Positions 28,406-37,367 of a stretch of 64,000 nt of DNA are shown here, one piece after another. The position numbers were made by a program, and so were the translations under genes. How positions within the stretch are numbered: position 1 is the stretch's first letter; each line of letters starts with the position of its first letter. This stretch comes from an uncultured Alphaproteobacteria bacterium (GTDB taxonomy: Bacteria > Pseudomonadota > Alphaproteobacteria > Rhizobiales > Aestuariivirgaceae), in assembly GCA_945957365.1 (NCBI GenBank), contig CAMFKI010000023.1, positions 1 through 64,000 of the forward strand. The letters are read 5' to 3'. Below the pieces are notes generated by a model, which was not told where the DNA came from, searched no databases, and saw nothing but the letters and a program-made list of their open reading frames with translations.

Positions 28406-29503
28406 GTGAGTATCGGCAAGACGTTGAAGACAAAGAAACAATTCACCATCGCCCTGGATGCGATGGGCGGCGATACCGGCCCCGAGGTGGTGATTCCCGG
28501 GGCTGCCCTCTGTGCCGAGCGCCACCCTGAAGTCCGCTTCCTGCTGGTCGGCGACCAGAGCCGCATCGCGCCCCTTGTCGATCGCTTTCCGAAGCTCAAG
28601 CAGCGCGCCGAAATCGCCCATACCGAAATCTTCGTCACCATGGATGCAAAGCCCAGCCAGGCACTGCGCCAGGGCCGCGGCAAGAGCAGCATGTGGCTGG
28701 CCATCGATGCGGTGCGCAGCGGCGCTGCCGATGCCGCGGTGTCGGCCGGCAATACCGGCGCGCTGATGGCCATGGCGCGCTTCGTGCTGAAAACGCTTCC
28801 CGGCATTTCACGGCCGGCCATCGCCGCCCTGTGGCCGACGCTCCGGAGCGAGAGCGTGGTGCTCGACGTCGGCGCCACCATCGGTGCCGATGCCACGCAG
28901 CTCGTCGAGTTCGCGGTGATGGGCGAGGCCATGGCGCGCTGCCTTCTCGGCCTCGAGAAGCCGACCGTCGGCCTGCTCAATGTCGGCGTCGAGGAGATCA
29001 AGGGCCAGGAACAGGTGAAGGAAGCCGGACGCATCCTGCGCGATTCCAAGCTGCCCATGGAATATGCCGGCTTCGTCGAAGGCGACGACATCGGCAAGGG
29101 CACGGTCGACGTCGTCGTCACCGAAGGCTTCACCGGCAACATCGCGCTGAAGGCGGCCGAAGGCACGGCCAAGCAGCTCTCGACCTATCTGCGCCTGTGC
29201 CTGCAGCGCACGCTCTTGTCGCGCATCGGGGCCTTCCTCGCCCAGGGCGCCTTCGCCGCGCTGAAGGACCGGATGGACCCGCGCAAGCACAATGGCGGCG
29301 TGTTCCTCGGCCTGAACGGCGTGGTGGTGAAAAGCCACGGCGGCACCGATGCCCTGGGCTTTGCCACCGCCATCGACGTGACGCTGGAAATCCTCCGCAA
29401 CGACCTCGTGAGCAAGATCAAGACCGATGTGGAAATCATGACTGGACTCCTGAAGCAGCCCGACACCCCGCCGCCGCAGCAGCAAGCGGACGCCAGCCTA
29501 TGA
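28406..29503 (+). CDS. plsX: Phosphate acyltransferase PlsX
   Basis: PlsX makes acyl-phosphate from acyl-ACP for phospholipid synthesis. The 365-residue protein has the family N-terminus [24 protein letters not shown]-type conserved stretch [16 protein letters not shown], and [15 protein letters not shown] near the end. GTG 28406 is the best start in the right place, although the ribosome site is weak. It overlaps fabH by 4 bases. Confidence 0.94.
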   Translation: MSIGKTLKTKKQFTIALDAMGGDTGPEVVIPGAALCAERHPEVRFLLVGDQSRIAPLVDRFPKLKQRAEIAHTEIFVTMDAKPSQALRQGRGKSSMWLAIDAVRSGAADAAVSAGNTGALMAMARFVLKTLPGISRPAIAALWPTLRSESVVLDVGATIGADATQLVEFAVMGEAMARCLLGLEKPTVGLLNVGVEEIKGQEQVKEAGRILRDSKLPMEYAGFVEGDDIGKGTVDVVVTEGFTGNIALKAAEGTAKQLSTYLRLCLQRTLLSRIGAFLAQGAFAALKDRMDPRKHNGGVFLGLNGVVVKSHGGTDALGFATAIDVTLEILRNDLVSKIKTDVEIMTGLLKQPDTPPPQQQADASL

Positions 29504-30492
29504 TCGACGTGCCTTCGACGGTGGTGCGTTCGGTGATCGCCGGATGCGGTTCGGCGCTTCCGCAGCGCGTGATGACCAATGCCGACATGAGCAAGATCGT
29601 CGACACCAGCGACGAGTGGATCGTCGAACGCACCGGCATCAAGGCCCGCCACATCGCGGGCGAAGGCGAGACGACGCGCAGCCTCGCCACACTGGCGGCG
29701 CGCCGCGCCCTCGAGCATGCCGGGCTCAAGGCCGAGGCGGTGGACCTGATCGTTCTTGCCACGGCGACGCCCGACAATACCTTTCCAGCCACCGCCACGC
29801 TGGTGCAGGCCGATCTCGGCATCACCCGGGGCGCTGCCTTCGACGTTCAGGCGGTGTGCTCCGGCTTCGTCTATGCATTGACGGTCGCCGACGCGATGTT
29901 GAAGGCGGGGCAGGCGAGCTGCGCGCTGGTCATCGGCTCCGAAACCTTCTCGCGCATTCTCGACTGGACCGACCGCGGCACCTGCGTGCTGTTCGGCGAC
30001 GGCGCCGGCGCCGTGGTGCTGCAGGCGGAGCGCCATGCCGACCTGCCGGCGAGTCCCGGAATCCTGATCAGCCGCATCCACTCCGACGGTCGCTTCAGCG
30101 ACAAGCTCTATGTCGATGGCGGGCCCTCGACCACCAAGACCGTCGGCCATCTCCGCATGGAAGGCCGCGAGGTGTTCAAGCACGCCGTCACCAACATCTC
30201 CGCGGTGATGGACGAGGCGATGAAGGCCGCCCGCGTGACGCCCGGCGAGGTTGACTGGTTCGTGCCGCACCAGGCCAACCGCCGCATCCTCGAAGGCACG
30301 GCGCGCAAGCTGGGGATCGCCGAGGAGCGCATCGTGATGACGCTGGACCGCCATGGCAACACCTCGGCCGCCTCGATCCCGCTGGCCTTCGACGAGGCGG
30401 TGAAGGACGGCCGCATCCGCAAGGGCCAACTGGTGCTGTTCGAGGCCATGGGCGGCGGCTTCACCTGGGGCGCGGTGCTGGCGCGCTACTGA
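29500..30492 (+). CDS. fabH: Beta-ketoacyl-ACP synthase III
   Basis: FabH starts fatty acid synthesis by condensing acetyl-CoA with malonyl-ACP. The 330-residue enzyme has the Cys-His-Asn triad in [21 protein letters not shown] and [12 protein letters not shown], plus the C-terminal [13 protein letters not shown]. The start ATG lies in the plsX stop codon (ATGA). It is the last gene before a separate ihfA promoter. Confidence 0.96.
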   Translation: MIDVPSTVVRSVIAGCGSALPQRVMTNADMSKIVDTSDEWIVERTGIKARHIAGEGETTRSLATLAARRALEHAGLKAEAVDLIVLATATPDNTFPATATLVQADLGITRGAAFDVQAVCSGFVYALTVADAMLKAGQASCALVIGSETFSRILDWTDRGTCVLFGDGAGAVVLQAERHADLPASPGILISRIHSDGRFSDKLYVDGGPSTTKTVGHLRMEGREVFKHAVTNISAVMDEAMKAARVTPGEVDWFVPHQANRRILEGTARKLGIAEERIVMTLDRHGNTSAASIPLAFDEAVKDGRIRKGQLVLFEAMGGGFTWGAVLARY

Positions 30493-30532
30493 AGCTTCCG
30501 CTGTAACCCCTTGAGTTCCCCATTATTTCCTG

Positions 30533-30561
30533 TTGACCGACGGCGGGACGCACCGTAGTTT
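30533..30561 (+). promoter_or_regulatory. Sigma-70-type promoter of ihfA
   Basis: TTGACC at 30533-30538, a 17-base spacer and TAGTTT at 30556-30561 lie 25 bases before the ihfA start. The ribosome site GCAGGGGG follows. Confidence 0.45.
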
Positions 30562-30585
30562 CTAATTCGTTGCAGGGGGTTCAGA

Positions 30586-30900
30586 ATGGCTGGCAAGACG
30601 CTTACCCGCGCCGATCTCAGTGAAGCTGTCCACCGCCAGATCGGGCTGTCGCGAAGCGAATCGGCCGATCTCGTGAAGAGCATGCTCGACATGATGTCCG
30701 AGCATCTGGTGAATGGCGAAACGGTGAAGCTGTCGTCCTTCGGCACCTTCATGGTCCGTGCGAAGAACGGCCGGGTCGGGCGCAATCCGAAGACCGGCGA
30801 GGAAGTGCCGATCACCCCCCGCCGCGTTCTGGTGTTCCGACCGAGCCAGGTGATGAAGAACGTCATCAACGGCCTCGAAGGCGGTTCCGACGAAGAGTAG
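30586..30900 (+). CDS. ihfA: Integration host factor subunit alpha
   Basis: IHF-alpha pairs with IHF-beta to bind and sharply bend DNA in transcription, replication and recombination. The 104-residue product shows the bacterial histone-like signature ([20 protein letters not shown] and [14 protein letters not shown]). The N-terminal [20 protein letters not shown] is typical of the alpha subunit. It is followed 38 bases later by a MerR gene, the usual pairing in alphaproteobacteria. Confidence 0.95.
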   Translation: MAGKTLTRADLSEAVHRQIGLSRSESADLVKSMLDMMSEHLVNGETVKLSSFGTFMVRAKNGRVGRNPKTGEEVPITPRRVLVFRPSQVMKNVINGLEGGSDEE

Positions 30901-30938
30901 AAACGCGCGGCACGCCGCATCCTAAGGAGGGATGCCGC

Positions 30939-31478
30939 ATGGTGGAAAAATCTCCCGACGCCTTCCGGACCATCAGCGAGGCAGCCGAAGAACTGGACGT
31001 CCCGCAGCACGTGCTGCGGTTCTGGGAAACCCGGTTTTCGCAGATCAAGCCGATGAAGCGGGCCGGCGGGCGGCGCTACTACCGGCCCTCCGACGTCGAA
31101 TTGCTGAAGGGCGTGCGCAGCCTGCTCTACAAGGAAGGCTATACCATCCGCGGCGTGCAGAAGATCCTCAAGGAGGATGGGGCGAGCTATGTCGCGGCGG
31201 TGGGCCGCGGCGAGATCGAACCGCGCAAGCGCGAGGGCGAGATGGCCTCCGCCCCGCCGCCCGGCATGTCCAAGCCCGCACCGCGCGTCGGCAAGGGGGG
31301 CAAGTCTTCCGAAGCGCCGCCTGTCGCCGAGGGCGGCCCGGCGCAACCGCTGCTGCCCCTGGGCGAGGTGCGCGTGGTGGTGAACCGGCTTTCCGAAAAC
31401 CATGCCGACATGCTGCGCGTGGCGCTGCGCGACCTTGGCGAAGCGCGGCGGATTCTCGATCCTTCTCAGGGCCGCTGA
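30939..31478 (+). CDS. MerR family transcriptional regulator
   Basis: The 179-residue protein has an N-terminal MerR winged helix ([20 protein letters not shown], then [10 protein letters not shown] and [12 protein letters not shown]), a Pro/Ala-rich middle and a short C-terminal helix. There is no Cys-based metal site, so it is not a metal sensor of the classic type. It follows ihfA as in most Hyphomicrobiales; its targets are unknown. TAAGGAGG lies eight bases before ATG 30939, which fixes the start. Confidence 0.9.
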   Translation: MVEKSPDAFRTISEAAEELDVPQHVLRFWETRFSQIKPMKRAGGRRYYRPSDVELLKGVRSLLYKEGYTIRGVQKILKEDGASYVAAVGRGEIEPRKREGEMASAPPPGMSKPAPRVGKGGKSSEAPPVAEGGPAQPLLPLGEVRVVVNRLSENHADMLRVALRDLGEARRILDPSQGR

Positions 31479-31532
31479 GACCTCGAATAACTCTTTCGCT
31501 GGGACTGGAACAATGCTACAGCGGCGCCGTGT

Positions 31533-31609
31533 CGGAGCGTAGCGCAGCCCGGTAGCGCACTATTCTGGGGGGATAGGGGTCGTTGGTTCGAATCCAATCG
31601 CTCCGACCA
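31533..31609 (+). tRNA. tRNA-Pro (anticodon GGG)
   Basis: A full cloverleaf is readable: acceptor CGGAGCG with CGCTCCG, D stem GCGC/GCGC, anticodon stem CTATT/GATAG around loop CTGGGGG (anticodon GGG), T arm GTTGG-TTCGAAT-CCAAT, discriminator A and encoded CCA. Confidence 0.95.
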
Positions 31610-31618
31610 TTGAATTCA

Positions 31619-31649
31619 GGGGCCTGGGAGAAATCCCCGGCCCCTTTTT
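31619..31649 (+). terminator. Rho-independent terminator after tRNA-Pro
   Basis: GGGGCC and GGCCCC form the base of a stem, with inner GGG/CCC pairing, followed by TTTTT. It starts ten bases after the tRNA CCA end. Confidence 0.8.
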
Positions 31650-31652
31650 CAT

Positions 31653-31802
31653 TCAGTGACCCAGAACCGCAAACGCCAGCCAGGCCATGGCGCGGCTCGC
31701 CGGCAACACCATGATGGGCAGCATCACGAGGAGCGAGGCGCAGAGCGCGCCCGCGATGAGAAGGTGGCCGGCGGCCGACGAGAGAGTCATGCGTGGGTTC
31801 AT
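31653..31802 (-). CDS. Putative 49-residue membrane protein
   Basis: This short frame encodes one long hydrophobic span (GHLLIAGALCASLLVMLPIM with VLPASRAMAWLAFAVLG after it), which is the appearance of a real small membrane protein. ATG 31802 is the best start; a longer frame upstream has a polar and unlikely N-terminus. No homologue is recognised. The gap 31803-32045 before it is AT-rich with no clear feature. Confidence 0.4.
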   Translation of the reverse strand: MNPRMTLSSAAGHLLIAGALCASLLVMLPIMVLPASRAMAWLAFAVLGH

Positions 31803-32045
31803 GTAATGCTTTGTAGCAACGATTCCTGTGCAGGCTGGAAACGTCGTCAGCGCAATTTCACACTTCGCTGCAAGTTTTGATTTACCTCGCAAGAGATCCC
31901 GTGACGCAGGGGAAAGTCCTGCAATATTAACGACTTATGATTACCATGCCGCGGGATTTCCGGGCCTTGCAGGAAGTTTCAGGATGCTTTCAGCGCGCCG
32001 TGACGGTAAATAATTTCTCAACACGGGAAGCGAAAGGACCGGAGC

Positions 32046-32327
32046 ATGGCCGGTGACATGGACCCCCGACTCGTCAGTCTTCTGCGGGCCTCGCTCGGCT
32101 TCGTCGACGTCCTGCGGGACATCGGCGTCGAGGGCGAGATCGGCGTCAGCCTCGACCGCGCCGGCGCGCGGGCGCTGCTCACCTTGCTGGATGCCCGGGG
32201 AAAGGCCTCGGTCGGCATCGCGGGCCTGACCTTCGCTTGGCCGAACGAAGAACCGCTGCAGGCTTTTGCCGAAAATGACAATGCCGGCCTGCAGTATGAC
32301 GACGGCGAGACTCCCGCCCTGCGGTAA
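32046..32327 (+). CDS. Uncharacterised 93-residue protein
   Basis: The small acidic soluble protein begins MAGDMDPRLVSLLRASLGFV and has the look of a compact alpha/beta domain. I see no known motif. A GAAAGGACCGGAG stretch serves as the ribosome site. It converges with the small exported protein gene at 32361, leaving a 33-base gap. Confidence comes from codon use and the ribosome site only. Confidence 0.6.
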   Translation: MAGDMDPRLVSLLRASLGFVDVLRDIGVEGEIGVSLDRAGARALLTLLDARGKASVGIAGLTFAWPNEEPLQAFAENDNAGLQYDDGETPALR

Positions 32328-32360
32328 GGGCGCCGCCGGCGGCCCGGTGGCGCGCGGGTG

Positions 32361-32588
32361 CTATTGCGGCTGTTGCTGCTGTTGATCGTCCATCCGATAG
32401 TCGTGGCGATTGCGCCGGTGGGTCGTTGCGGCGCCGCAGGTCGGGTCATCGGGCGCACATTGCATGCGGCCGTCGGGGTCGGCGTGCAGGCCGAGGTCGT
32501 TGGTTGTGTAAGCCTCCTGGGCTGACGCAGCGGTGGCAAGTCCGAGCAGTGCGGTTGCCGCCAGTGCAAATTTTCGCAGATGTTTCAT
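32361..32588 (-). CDS. Small exported protein, 75 residues
   Basis: A clear signal peptide (FALAATALLGLATAASA, cleavage before QEAYT) precedes a mature part of about 52 residues. The mature part has two Cys (MQCAPDDPTCG), suggesting a disulfide, and a C-terminal Gln run. The function is unknown. It is divergent from the receiver-domain gene at 32702. Confidence 0.65.
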   Translation of the reverse strand: MKHLRKFALAATALLGLATAASAQEAYTTNDLGLHADPDGRMQCAPDDPTCGAATTHRRNRHDYRMDDQQQQQPQ

Positions 32589-32701
32589 CGCTGACTTCGC
32601 TCGCGCAAGCCGTCACGCGAGGAAAAATTCCACAGCCGCGGGGCTGTTCCTCATCATCGACACTTTCTGATGCGACACCGCTGGCGCGAAGCGGAGGGAA
32701 C

Positions 32702-33088
32702 GTGCCGACATTGATTCTGAAGCCACCCACTCACCTGATGGGGCGGAGCGTGCTTCTCGTCGAGGACGAGATGATGATCGCCTGGGACATCGAGCAGACA
32801 CTGACCCACGCCGGCATGCGCGTGATGGGACCCGCCGCCTCGGTGGGAAGCGCGCTGCGGCTGATCGGTGCGGAACGGCCGGATGCGGCGATCCTCGACA
32901 TCAAGCTCCGCGGCGAACTGGTGACGCCGGTGGCGCGCAAGCTGCGCGAGATGAGTGTGCCCTTCGTGCTGGCCACCGCCTACAACCACCTGCGCGGCGA
33001 GGACACCGAGTTCATCGGCGTCGAGAATCTCGGCAAGCCGGTGGCCTCCGAGCGCTGCGTCGCGGCGCTGGGCGAGATGCTGGCCTGA
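32702..33088 (+). CDS. Stand-alone response regulator receiver protein
   Basis: The 128-residue protein is a single receiver domain with no output domain. The acidic pocket is in LLVEDEMMIAWD, the phosphoacceptor Asp in AAILDIKLRGE, the Thr switch in FVLATAYN and the Lys in NLGKPVAS. Such proteins act as phosphorelay intermediates or bind partner proteins. No histidine kinase is nearby. GTG 32702 is chosen because GGAGGG sits directly upstream; ATG 32738 is a later alternative. Confidence 0.87.
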   Translation: MPTLILKPPTHLMGRSVLLVEDEMMIAWDIEQTLTHAGMRVMGPAASVGSALRLIGAERPDAAILDIKLRGELVTPVARKLREMSVPFVLATAYNHLRGEDTEFIGVENLGKPVASERCVAALGEMLA

Positions 33089-33298
33089 TCAGGCGGCGTC
33101 CGGCTTCGACATCCAGCGGATGATGGCCATGACCACCGGCAGCCAGCCGAGCCCCGCCAGGATGTAGAAGGGCAATTCGAACGCCGTGCCGCGGCCGACC
33201 ACGAGAAGCCCGCCCACCGCCATCATCACGAGGGCATAGACCGCCATGAAGCTGACGGTGGCGAGGATGCCGACGGCCTTTCGGGTGCGCTGGTTCAT
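33089..33298 (-). CDS. DUF2842 family small membrane protein
   Basis: The 69-residue protein has two membrane helices (ILATVSFMAVYALVMMAVGG and LPFYILAGLGWLPVVMAII) and the conserved C-terminal RWMSKPD of DUF2842, an alphaproteobacterial family of unknown function. It is divergent from ctaA, an arrangement common in the order. It directly abuts the receiver-domain gene end on the other strand. Confidence 0.85.
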   Translation of the reverse strand: MNQRTRKAVGILATVSFMAVYALVMMAVGGLLVVGRGTAFELPFYILAGLGWLPVVMAIIRWMSKPDAA

Positions 33299-33409
33299 GG
33301 CGCTGCTGGATAGGGGCAGGGCGCCGCTGACGCAAGGTTTTCACGCAGCCGGGGGGCTGCGGCGCTTCATCACTTGAACCGCCGGGCGGCCCCGCCGTAT
33401 TGCGCTTCC

Positions 33410-34459
33410 ATGACAGCTGACACCTTCAACTTCCGCCAGACCTCCGCCATGCCCTATGTCCGGGCCTGGCTTCTCGGCGTCGCGGCGCTGATCTTCTGCA
33501 TGGTGATCGTGGGTGGCGCCACCCGCCTCACCAACAGCGGGCTGTCGATCACCGAGTGGAAGCCCATCCTCGGCGCCATTCCGCCGATGAGCGAGGCGCA
33601 CTGGCTCGACGCCTTCCAGAAGTACCAGCAGATCCCCGAGTACCAGCAGATCAACAAGGGCATGACGCTCGACCAGTTCAAGTTCATCTACTGGTGGGAA
33701 TGGTCGCACCGCTTCCTCGGCCGCGTCATCGGGCTCGCCTTCTTCCTGCCCTTCGCCTATTTCGCGGTGACGGGAGCGCTGAACCGTGGAACTGCGATCC
33801 GCTGCGGCGTGCTGTTCGTGCTGGGCGGCCTGCAAGGCGCGCTCGGCTGGTACATGGTGGCCTCGGGCCTCGTCGACCGTGTCGACGTGAGCCAGTACCG
33901 GCTGTCGGCGCATCTGACGCTCGCCACCTTCATCTATGGCGCGATCCTGTGGGTGGCCTTCGGGCTGGCCCGAAGACGCCACTGGCCGGACAGCGGACGG
34001 CAGTGGCTGGCGCTGCTGATCGCCGCACTGGTGCTGCTGCAGATCGCGGCGGGCGGCTTCGTGGCCGGGCTCGATGCGGGCTTCGGCTACAACACCTGGC
34101 CCCTCATGGACGGCGCGCTGGTGCCCGACGGATTGTTCGTCGCCGATCCGTGGTGGCGCAACATGTTCGAGAATGCGCTCACCGTGCAGTTCGACCACCG
34201 CACGCTGGCCTACGTCATCGCCGCGCTGGTGGCCATCCAGGCTTATGTAGTGGGCGCGCGGCCGAGCCTCATCCTGCTGGCGGCGGTGCTGTGCCAGATC
34301 GCACTCGGCGTGTGGACATTGCTGTGGGTGGTGCCGCTGTGGCTCGGCCTTGCGCACCAGGGCGGCGCGCTGCTGGTCTTCGCCGCGGCGATCTGGAACC
34401 TGCACTGTGCCCTGCGCGAGAGGTCCGTATCCGTTCCATCGGCCCTCAAGACCGCCTGA
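33410..34459 (+). CDS. ctaA: Heme A synthase (COX15/CtaA)
   Basis: CtaA oxidises heme O to heme A for aa3-type cytochrome oxidase in the inner membrane. The 349-residue protein has eight membrane helices and the four heme-ligand His regions: EWSHRFLGR, YRLSAHLTLA, FDHRTLAYV and GLAHQGGALL. The motif GGATRLTNSGLSITEWKP after helix 1 is diagnostic. ATG 33410 gives the usual polar start. Confidence 0.95.
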   Translation: MTADTFNFRQTSAMPYVRAWLLGVAALIFCMVIVGGATRLTNSGLSITEWKPILGAIPPMSEAHWLDAFQKYQQIPEYQQINKGMTLDQFKFIYWWEWSHRFLGRVIGLAFFLPFAYFAVTGALNRGTAIRCGVLFVLGGLQGALGWYMVASGLVDRVDVSQYRLSAHLTLATFIYGAILWVAFGLARRRHWPDSGRQWLALLIAALVLLQIAAGGFVAGLDAGFGYNTWPLMDGALVPDGLFVADPWWRNMFENALTVQFDHRTLAYVIAALVAIQAYVVGARPSLILLAAVLCQIALGVWTLLWVVPLWLGLAHQGGALLVFAAAIWNLHCALRERSVSVPSALKTA

Positions 34460-34471
34460 CAAGGCTCTCCG

Positions 34472-35677
34472 TCACTCGCAGATGCGGTAGCTCGCGGACT
34501 TGCCGTGAACCCCGAGATCGAAATGAAAATGTTCCTTGTGCGCCGCGTTGGCGCCGGGGCCCAGCACCGTCGTGAAATAGCCGCAGGCCGTGGTGCGCAG
34601 CGCGCGCAGCACCGGGTAGGAGGCCGCGGCGGGGTTGATGGCGTCGGCCATGTGGATGGTGGTGCCGCCGTCGAGGGTCATGCTGGTGATGTCGACGGCG
34701 TCGCCGGCGGCATGCTCGCTCATCTTGGCGGTGGAATCGCCGTTGCGGCGGCGGCAGTCATAGCCCGGGCCGGTGGCCAGCTTTTCCAGCCGCTTGCTGG
34801 TCTGCGCCAGAACCACGGCTGAGCCCGTGTCGGACACCCACTGGGCGAACTGGCGCGCGAAGCGGCAGTTGAACACCGGACCTTCCGGGAAGCTCACCGT
34901 GCCCGACGGCGTCTCGACCGAATGCAGACGGACCGGATCGGCCACCGGGCAGGTCGCAGCGCCGAAGGAGGCGGGCACGGCGTCGAACTGGACCTTGCCG
35001 TTCCGCAGACTCTGCTCGCAGTCGGTGGGGCCGATGGCGGGTTGCGGCGCGATGCTGGCGACCTTGCTGTCGGGCTTGGGCGGCTGGGCGTCGTCGGTGC
35101 TGGGCTCTGCGGGGGTGGCGACCGTGGCGCGCGCGACCGGCGGCAGCGAAGGCAGCAGCGCCGGCCGCTCACGCGCAATGGGAACGACGAGGTTGGTCGC
35201 GGGCACGGCCTTCGCAACGGTTTCGGCGGGCGGCGGCTTCGGTTTCTTGCGCGGGACGGGGATTTCGGGCTCCGGCGAGACGGCGGGAGCTGGCTGAGCC
35301 TCCGCCACCGGCTTTGCGGCAGGCCGCGTTGCGGGCTTCTCGCGCGGGAGGGGAAGGGTCTCAGCGGTTTTGGCCGGGGGCAGCGGCTTCGCTGCGGGCG
35401 TCGGAACCTTGGCGGCGGGCGGTGCTGGCTTGGCGGAAACGCGGGGCGGCGACGCAGCTGCAGGCTTCTGTCGCTGGGCGGGTGCAGTGCGTCCCTTGCG
35501 GCAGTCGAGCTTGAAGGAATGGCAGATGTCGCGCTGCATCCGGGTGAGGCCGTCGACCGCCGATGCGGCATCGGACGGGCTCGCCTGCAGTGGCAGGAGC
35601 AGGGCGATGAGCGCCACGCCCCTGACCAGCACGCATAGGTCGCGAAGGCTCGCATTGCTTACTAGATTGCGACTCAT
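34472..35677 (-). CDS. Exported extensin-like (M15 peptidase-like) protein, second copy
   Basis: The 401-residue precursor has a signal peptide (VLVRGVALIALLLPLQASPS), a Pro/Lys-rich linker of about 150 residues, and a C-terminal extensin-like domain. The domain contains MSEHAAGDAVDI and AHKEHFHFD, the same His/Asp pattern as the copy at 9897-10769, and ends in SYRICE. A peptidoglycan-related role in the periplasm is inferred. The linker is much longer than in the first copy. ATG 35677 is used; a TTG 16 codons upstream is possible. It converges with ctaA, with a 12-base gap. Confidence 0.82.
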   Translation of the reverse strand: MSRNLVSNASLRDLCVLVRGVALIALLLPLQASPSDAASAVDGLTRMQRDICHSFKLDCRKGRTAPAQRQKPAAASPPRVSAKPAPPAAKVPTPAAKPLPPAKTAETLPLPREKPATRPAAKPVAEAQPAPAVSPEPEIPVPRKKPKPPPAETVAKAVPATNLVVPIARERPALLPSLPPVARATVATPAEPSTDDAQPPKPDSKVASIAPQPAIGPTDCEQSLRNGKVQFDAVPASFGAATCPVADPVRLHSVETPSGTVSFPEGPVFNCRFARQFAQWVSDTGSAVVLAQTSKRLEKLATGPGYDCRRRNGDSTAKMSEHAAGDAVDITSMTLDGGTTIHMADAINPAAASYPVLRALRTTACGYFTTVLGPGANAAHKEHFHFDLGVHGKSASYRICE

Positions 35678-35748
35678 CTGGAGGGAAACCACCGCGGGCA
35701 GGCTGGGGTTCCCTGTGGCAGGCAATTTGATGGGGTCCGGACTCGCGG

Positions 35749-35811
35749 TGAGAGGCCTTCATCCGCCCTGTCGGGCACCTTCTCCCATCGGCTTTGCCGA
35801 CGGGAGAAGGG
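35749..35811. repeat. Family B single unit, downstream of metY
   Basis: One 62-base unit (CATCCGCCCTGTCGGGCACC in its middle, with a terminal hairpin CGGCTTTGCCG) stands alone. It is in the same orientation as the left unit of the element at 37195, so metY lies between two direct copies. Confidence 0.7.
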
Positions 35812-35827
35812 GATGGAGGCGGGAGAC

Positions 35828-37105
35828 TTACGAAATCGCCTGGTCGAGGTCGGCGATGATGTCGGCGGCGTCCTCGAGGCCGACCGACAGGCGCACCACG
35901 TCGGGGGTGGCGCCGGCGAGCTTCAGCTGCTCGGCGCTGAGCTGGCTGTGGGTGGTCGAGGCCGGGTGGATGATGAGCGAGCGCGTATCGCCGATGTTGG
36001 CGAGATGCGACAGCAGCTTGGCCGAGGACACGGCCTTGACACCTGCGTCATAGCCGCCCTTGAGGCCGAAGGTGAATACCGCACCGGCGCCCTTCGGACA
36101 GTATTTCTGGGCCAGCGCGTGGTACTTGTCGCCCGGCAGTCCGGCGTAATGCACCCACGAGACATTGGGGTGCTTCGACAGCCACTCCGCCACCTTCAGC
36201 GCGTTGTCGCAATGGCGCTGCATGCGCAGGCCCAGCGTCTCCATGCCGGTGAGGATGAGGAAGGCGTTGAGCGGGGCGATCGACGGCCCGAGGTCGCGCA
36301 GGCCGAGCACGCGGGCCGCGATGGCGAAGGCGATGTTGCCGAAGGTCTCGTGCAGCTTGAGGCCATGGTAGGAGCCGTTGGGCTCCGACAGCAGCGGATA
36401 GCGGCCCGACTTGGACCAGTCGAAATTGCCGCCGTCGACGAGGACGCCGCCCATCGAGTTGCCATGCCCGCCCATGAACTTGGTGAGCGAATGGAGCACG
36501 ATGTTGGCGCCATGCTCGAAGGGACGGCAGAGATAGGGCGTGGCCAGCGTGTTGTCGACGATCAGCGGCACGCCCGCCTTCTGCGCGATCTTGGCGACAC
36601 CGGCGAGGTCGGTGATGCGGCCGCCAGGATTGGCGATCGATTCGACGAAGATCGCCTTGGTCTTGGGCGAGATCGCCTTCTCGAAGGACGACAGATCGTC
36701 GCCATCGGCCCACACCACGTGCCAGCCGAAGGACTTGAAGGAATGGGCGAACTGGTTGATCGATCCGCCGTAGAGCTGGCGCGAGGCGACGAACTCGTCA
36801 CCCGGCTGCATGAGGGTGTGGAAGGCGAGGAGCTGGGCCGCGTGGCCGGACGCCACGGCAAGCGCTGCGGTGCCGCCTTCGAGCGCCGTCACCTTGCCTT
36901 CGAGCGCGCCCTGGGTGGGGTTCATGATGCGGGTGTAGATGTTGCCGAAGGCCCGGAGCGCGAAGAGGTCGGAGGCGTGCTGCACGTCGTTGAAGACATA
37001 GGCCGTGGTCTGATAGATCGGCGTGATGCGCGCCCCCGTGGCGGGGTCGGGCGCCTGGCCCGCGTGCAGCGCCAGCGTGTCGAAACCCGGTGTTCTCTCG
37101 GCCAT
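35828..37105 (-). CDS. metY: O-acetylhomoserine aminocarboxypropyltransferase
   Basis: This PLP enzyme makes homocysteine (or methionine) from O-acetylhomoserine and sulfide, in direct sulfhydrylation. The 425-residue product has the Cys/Met-metabolism family signatures: IYQTTAYVFND, YTRIMNPTQGALE, the PLP lysine in HSLTKFMGGHGNSMGG, and the C-terminal LSVGLEDAADIIADLDQA. ATG 37105 is used; upstream codons lack conservation. No SAM-II riboswitch motif is seen upstream on the minus strand. It is flanked by family B repeats on both sides. Homoserine for this pathway would come from Hom at 46448. Confidence 0.94.
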   Translation of the reverse strand: MAERTPGFDTLALHAGQAPDPATGARITPIYQTTAYVFNDVQHASDLFALRAFGNIYTRIMNPTQGALEGKVTALEGGTAALAVASGHAAQLLAFHTLMQPGDEFVASRQLYGGSINQFAHSFKSFGWHVVWADGDDLSSFEKAISPKTKAIFVESIANPGGRITDLAGVAKIAQKAGVPLIVDNTLATPYLCRPFEHGANIVLHSLTKFMGGHGNSMGGVLVDGGNFDWSKSGRYPLLSEPNGSYHGLKLHETFGNIAFAIAARVLGLRDLGPSIAPLNAFLILTGMETLGLRMQRHCDNALKVAEWLSKHPNVSWVHYAGLPGDKYHALAQKYCPKGAGAVFTFGLKGGYDAGVKAVSSAKLLSHLANIGDTRSLIIHPASTTHSQLSAEQLKLAGATPDVVRLSVGLEDAADIIADLDQAIS

Positions 37106-37194
37106 TGTCTTCGTCTCCCGTTTGTCGTTGGGGCGGGAGACTATCGCGGGACTGCGGTGAGGACAATTGAGGGATTTCGAGGCTGGGACTGCGC

Positions 37195-37341
37195 CGTGAG
37201 AGGCCCTCATCCGCCCTGTCGGGCACCTTCTCCCATTGGCTTCGCCAACGGGCGAAGGGACTTGTGGTCAGGGCGGTGGCCCCACGAGTCCTTTCCCGTC
37301 GCGGCGCGATGGGAGAAGGTGGCCGAAGGCCGGATGAAGGC
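37195..37341. repeat. REPIN-like inverted pair, family B, copy 4
   Basis: A unit starting CCCTCATCCGCCCTGTCGGG is followed by a spacer with CCCCACGAGTCC and an inverted unit ending GGCCGGATGAAGG. Layout and spacer match the copy at 8680-8820, which shows that the 145-base compound element moves as a whole. Together with the metY leader it fills 37106-37367. Confidence 0.75.
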
Positions 37342-37367
37342 GCCTTGCGTGTGGCAGGTCGCCCGCC

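Noticed and set aside
37106..37210. SAM-II riboswitch upstream of metY
   Set aside because: This element is common before metY-like genes in alphaproteobacteria, but the conserved core was not found on the minus strand here.
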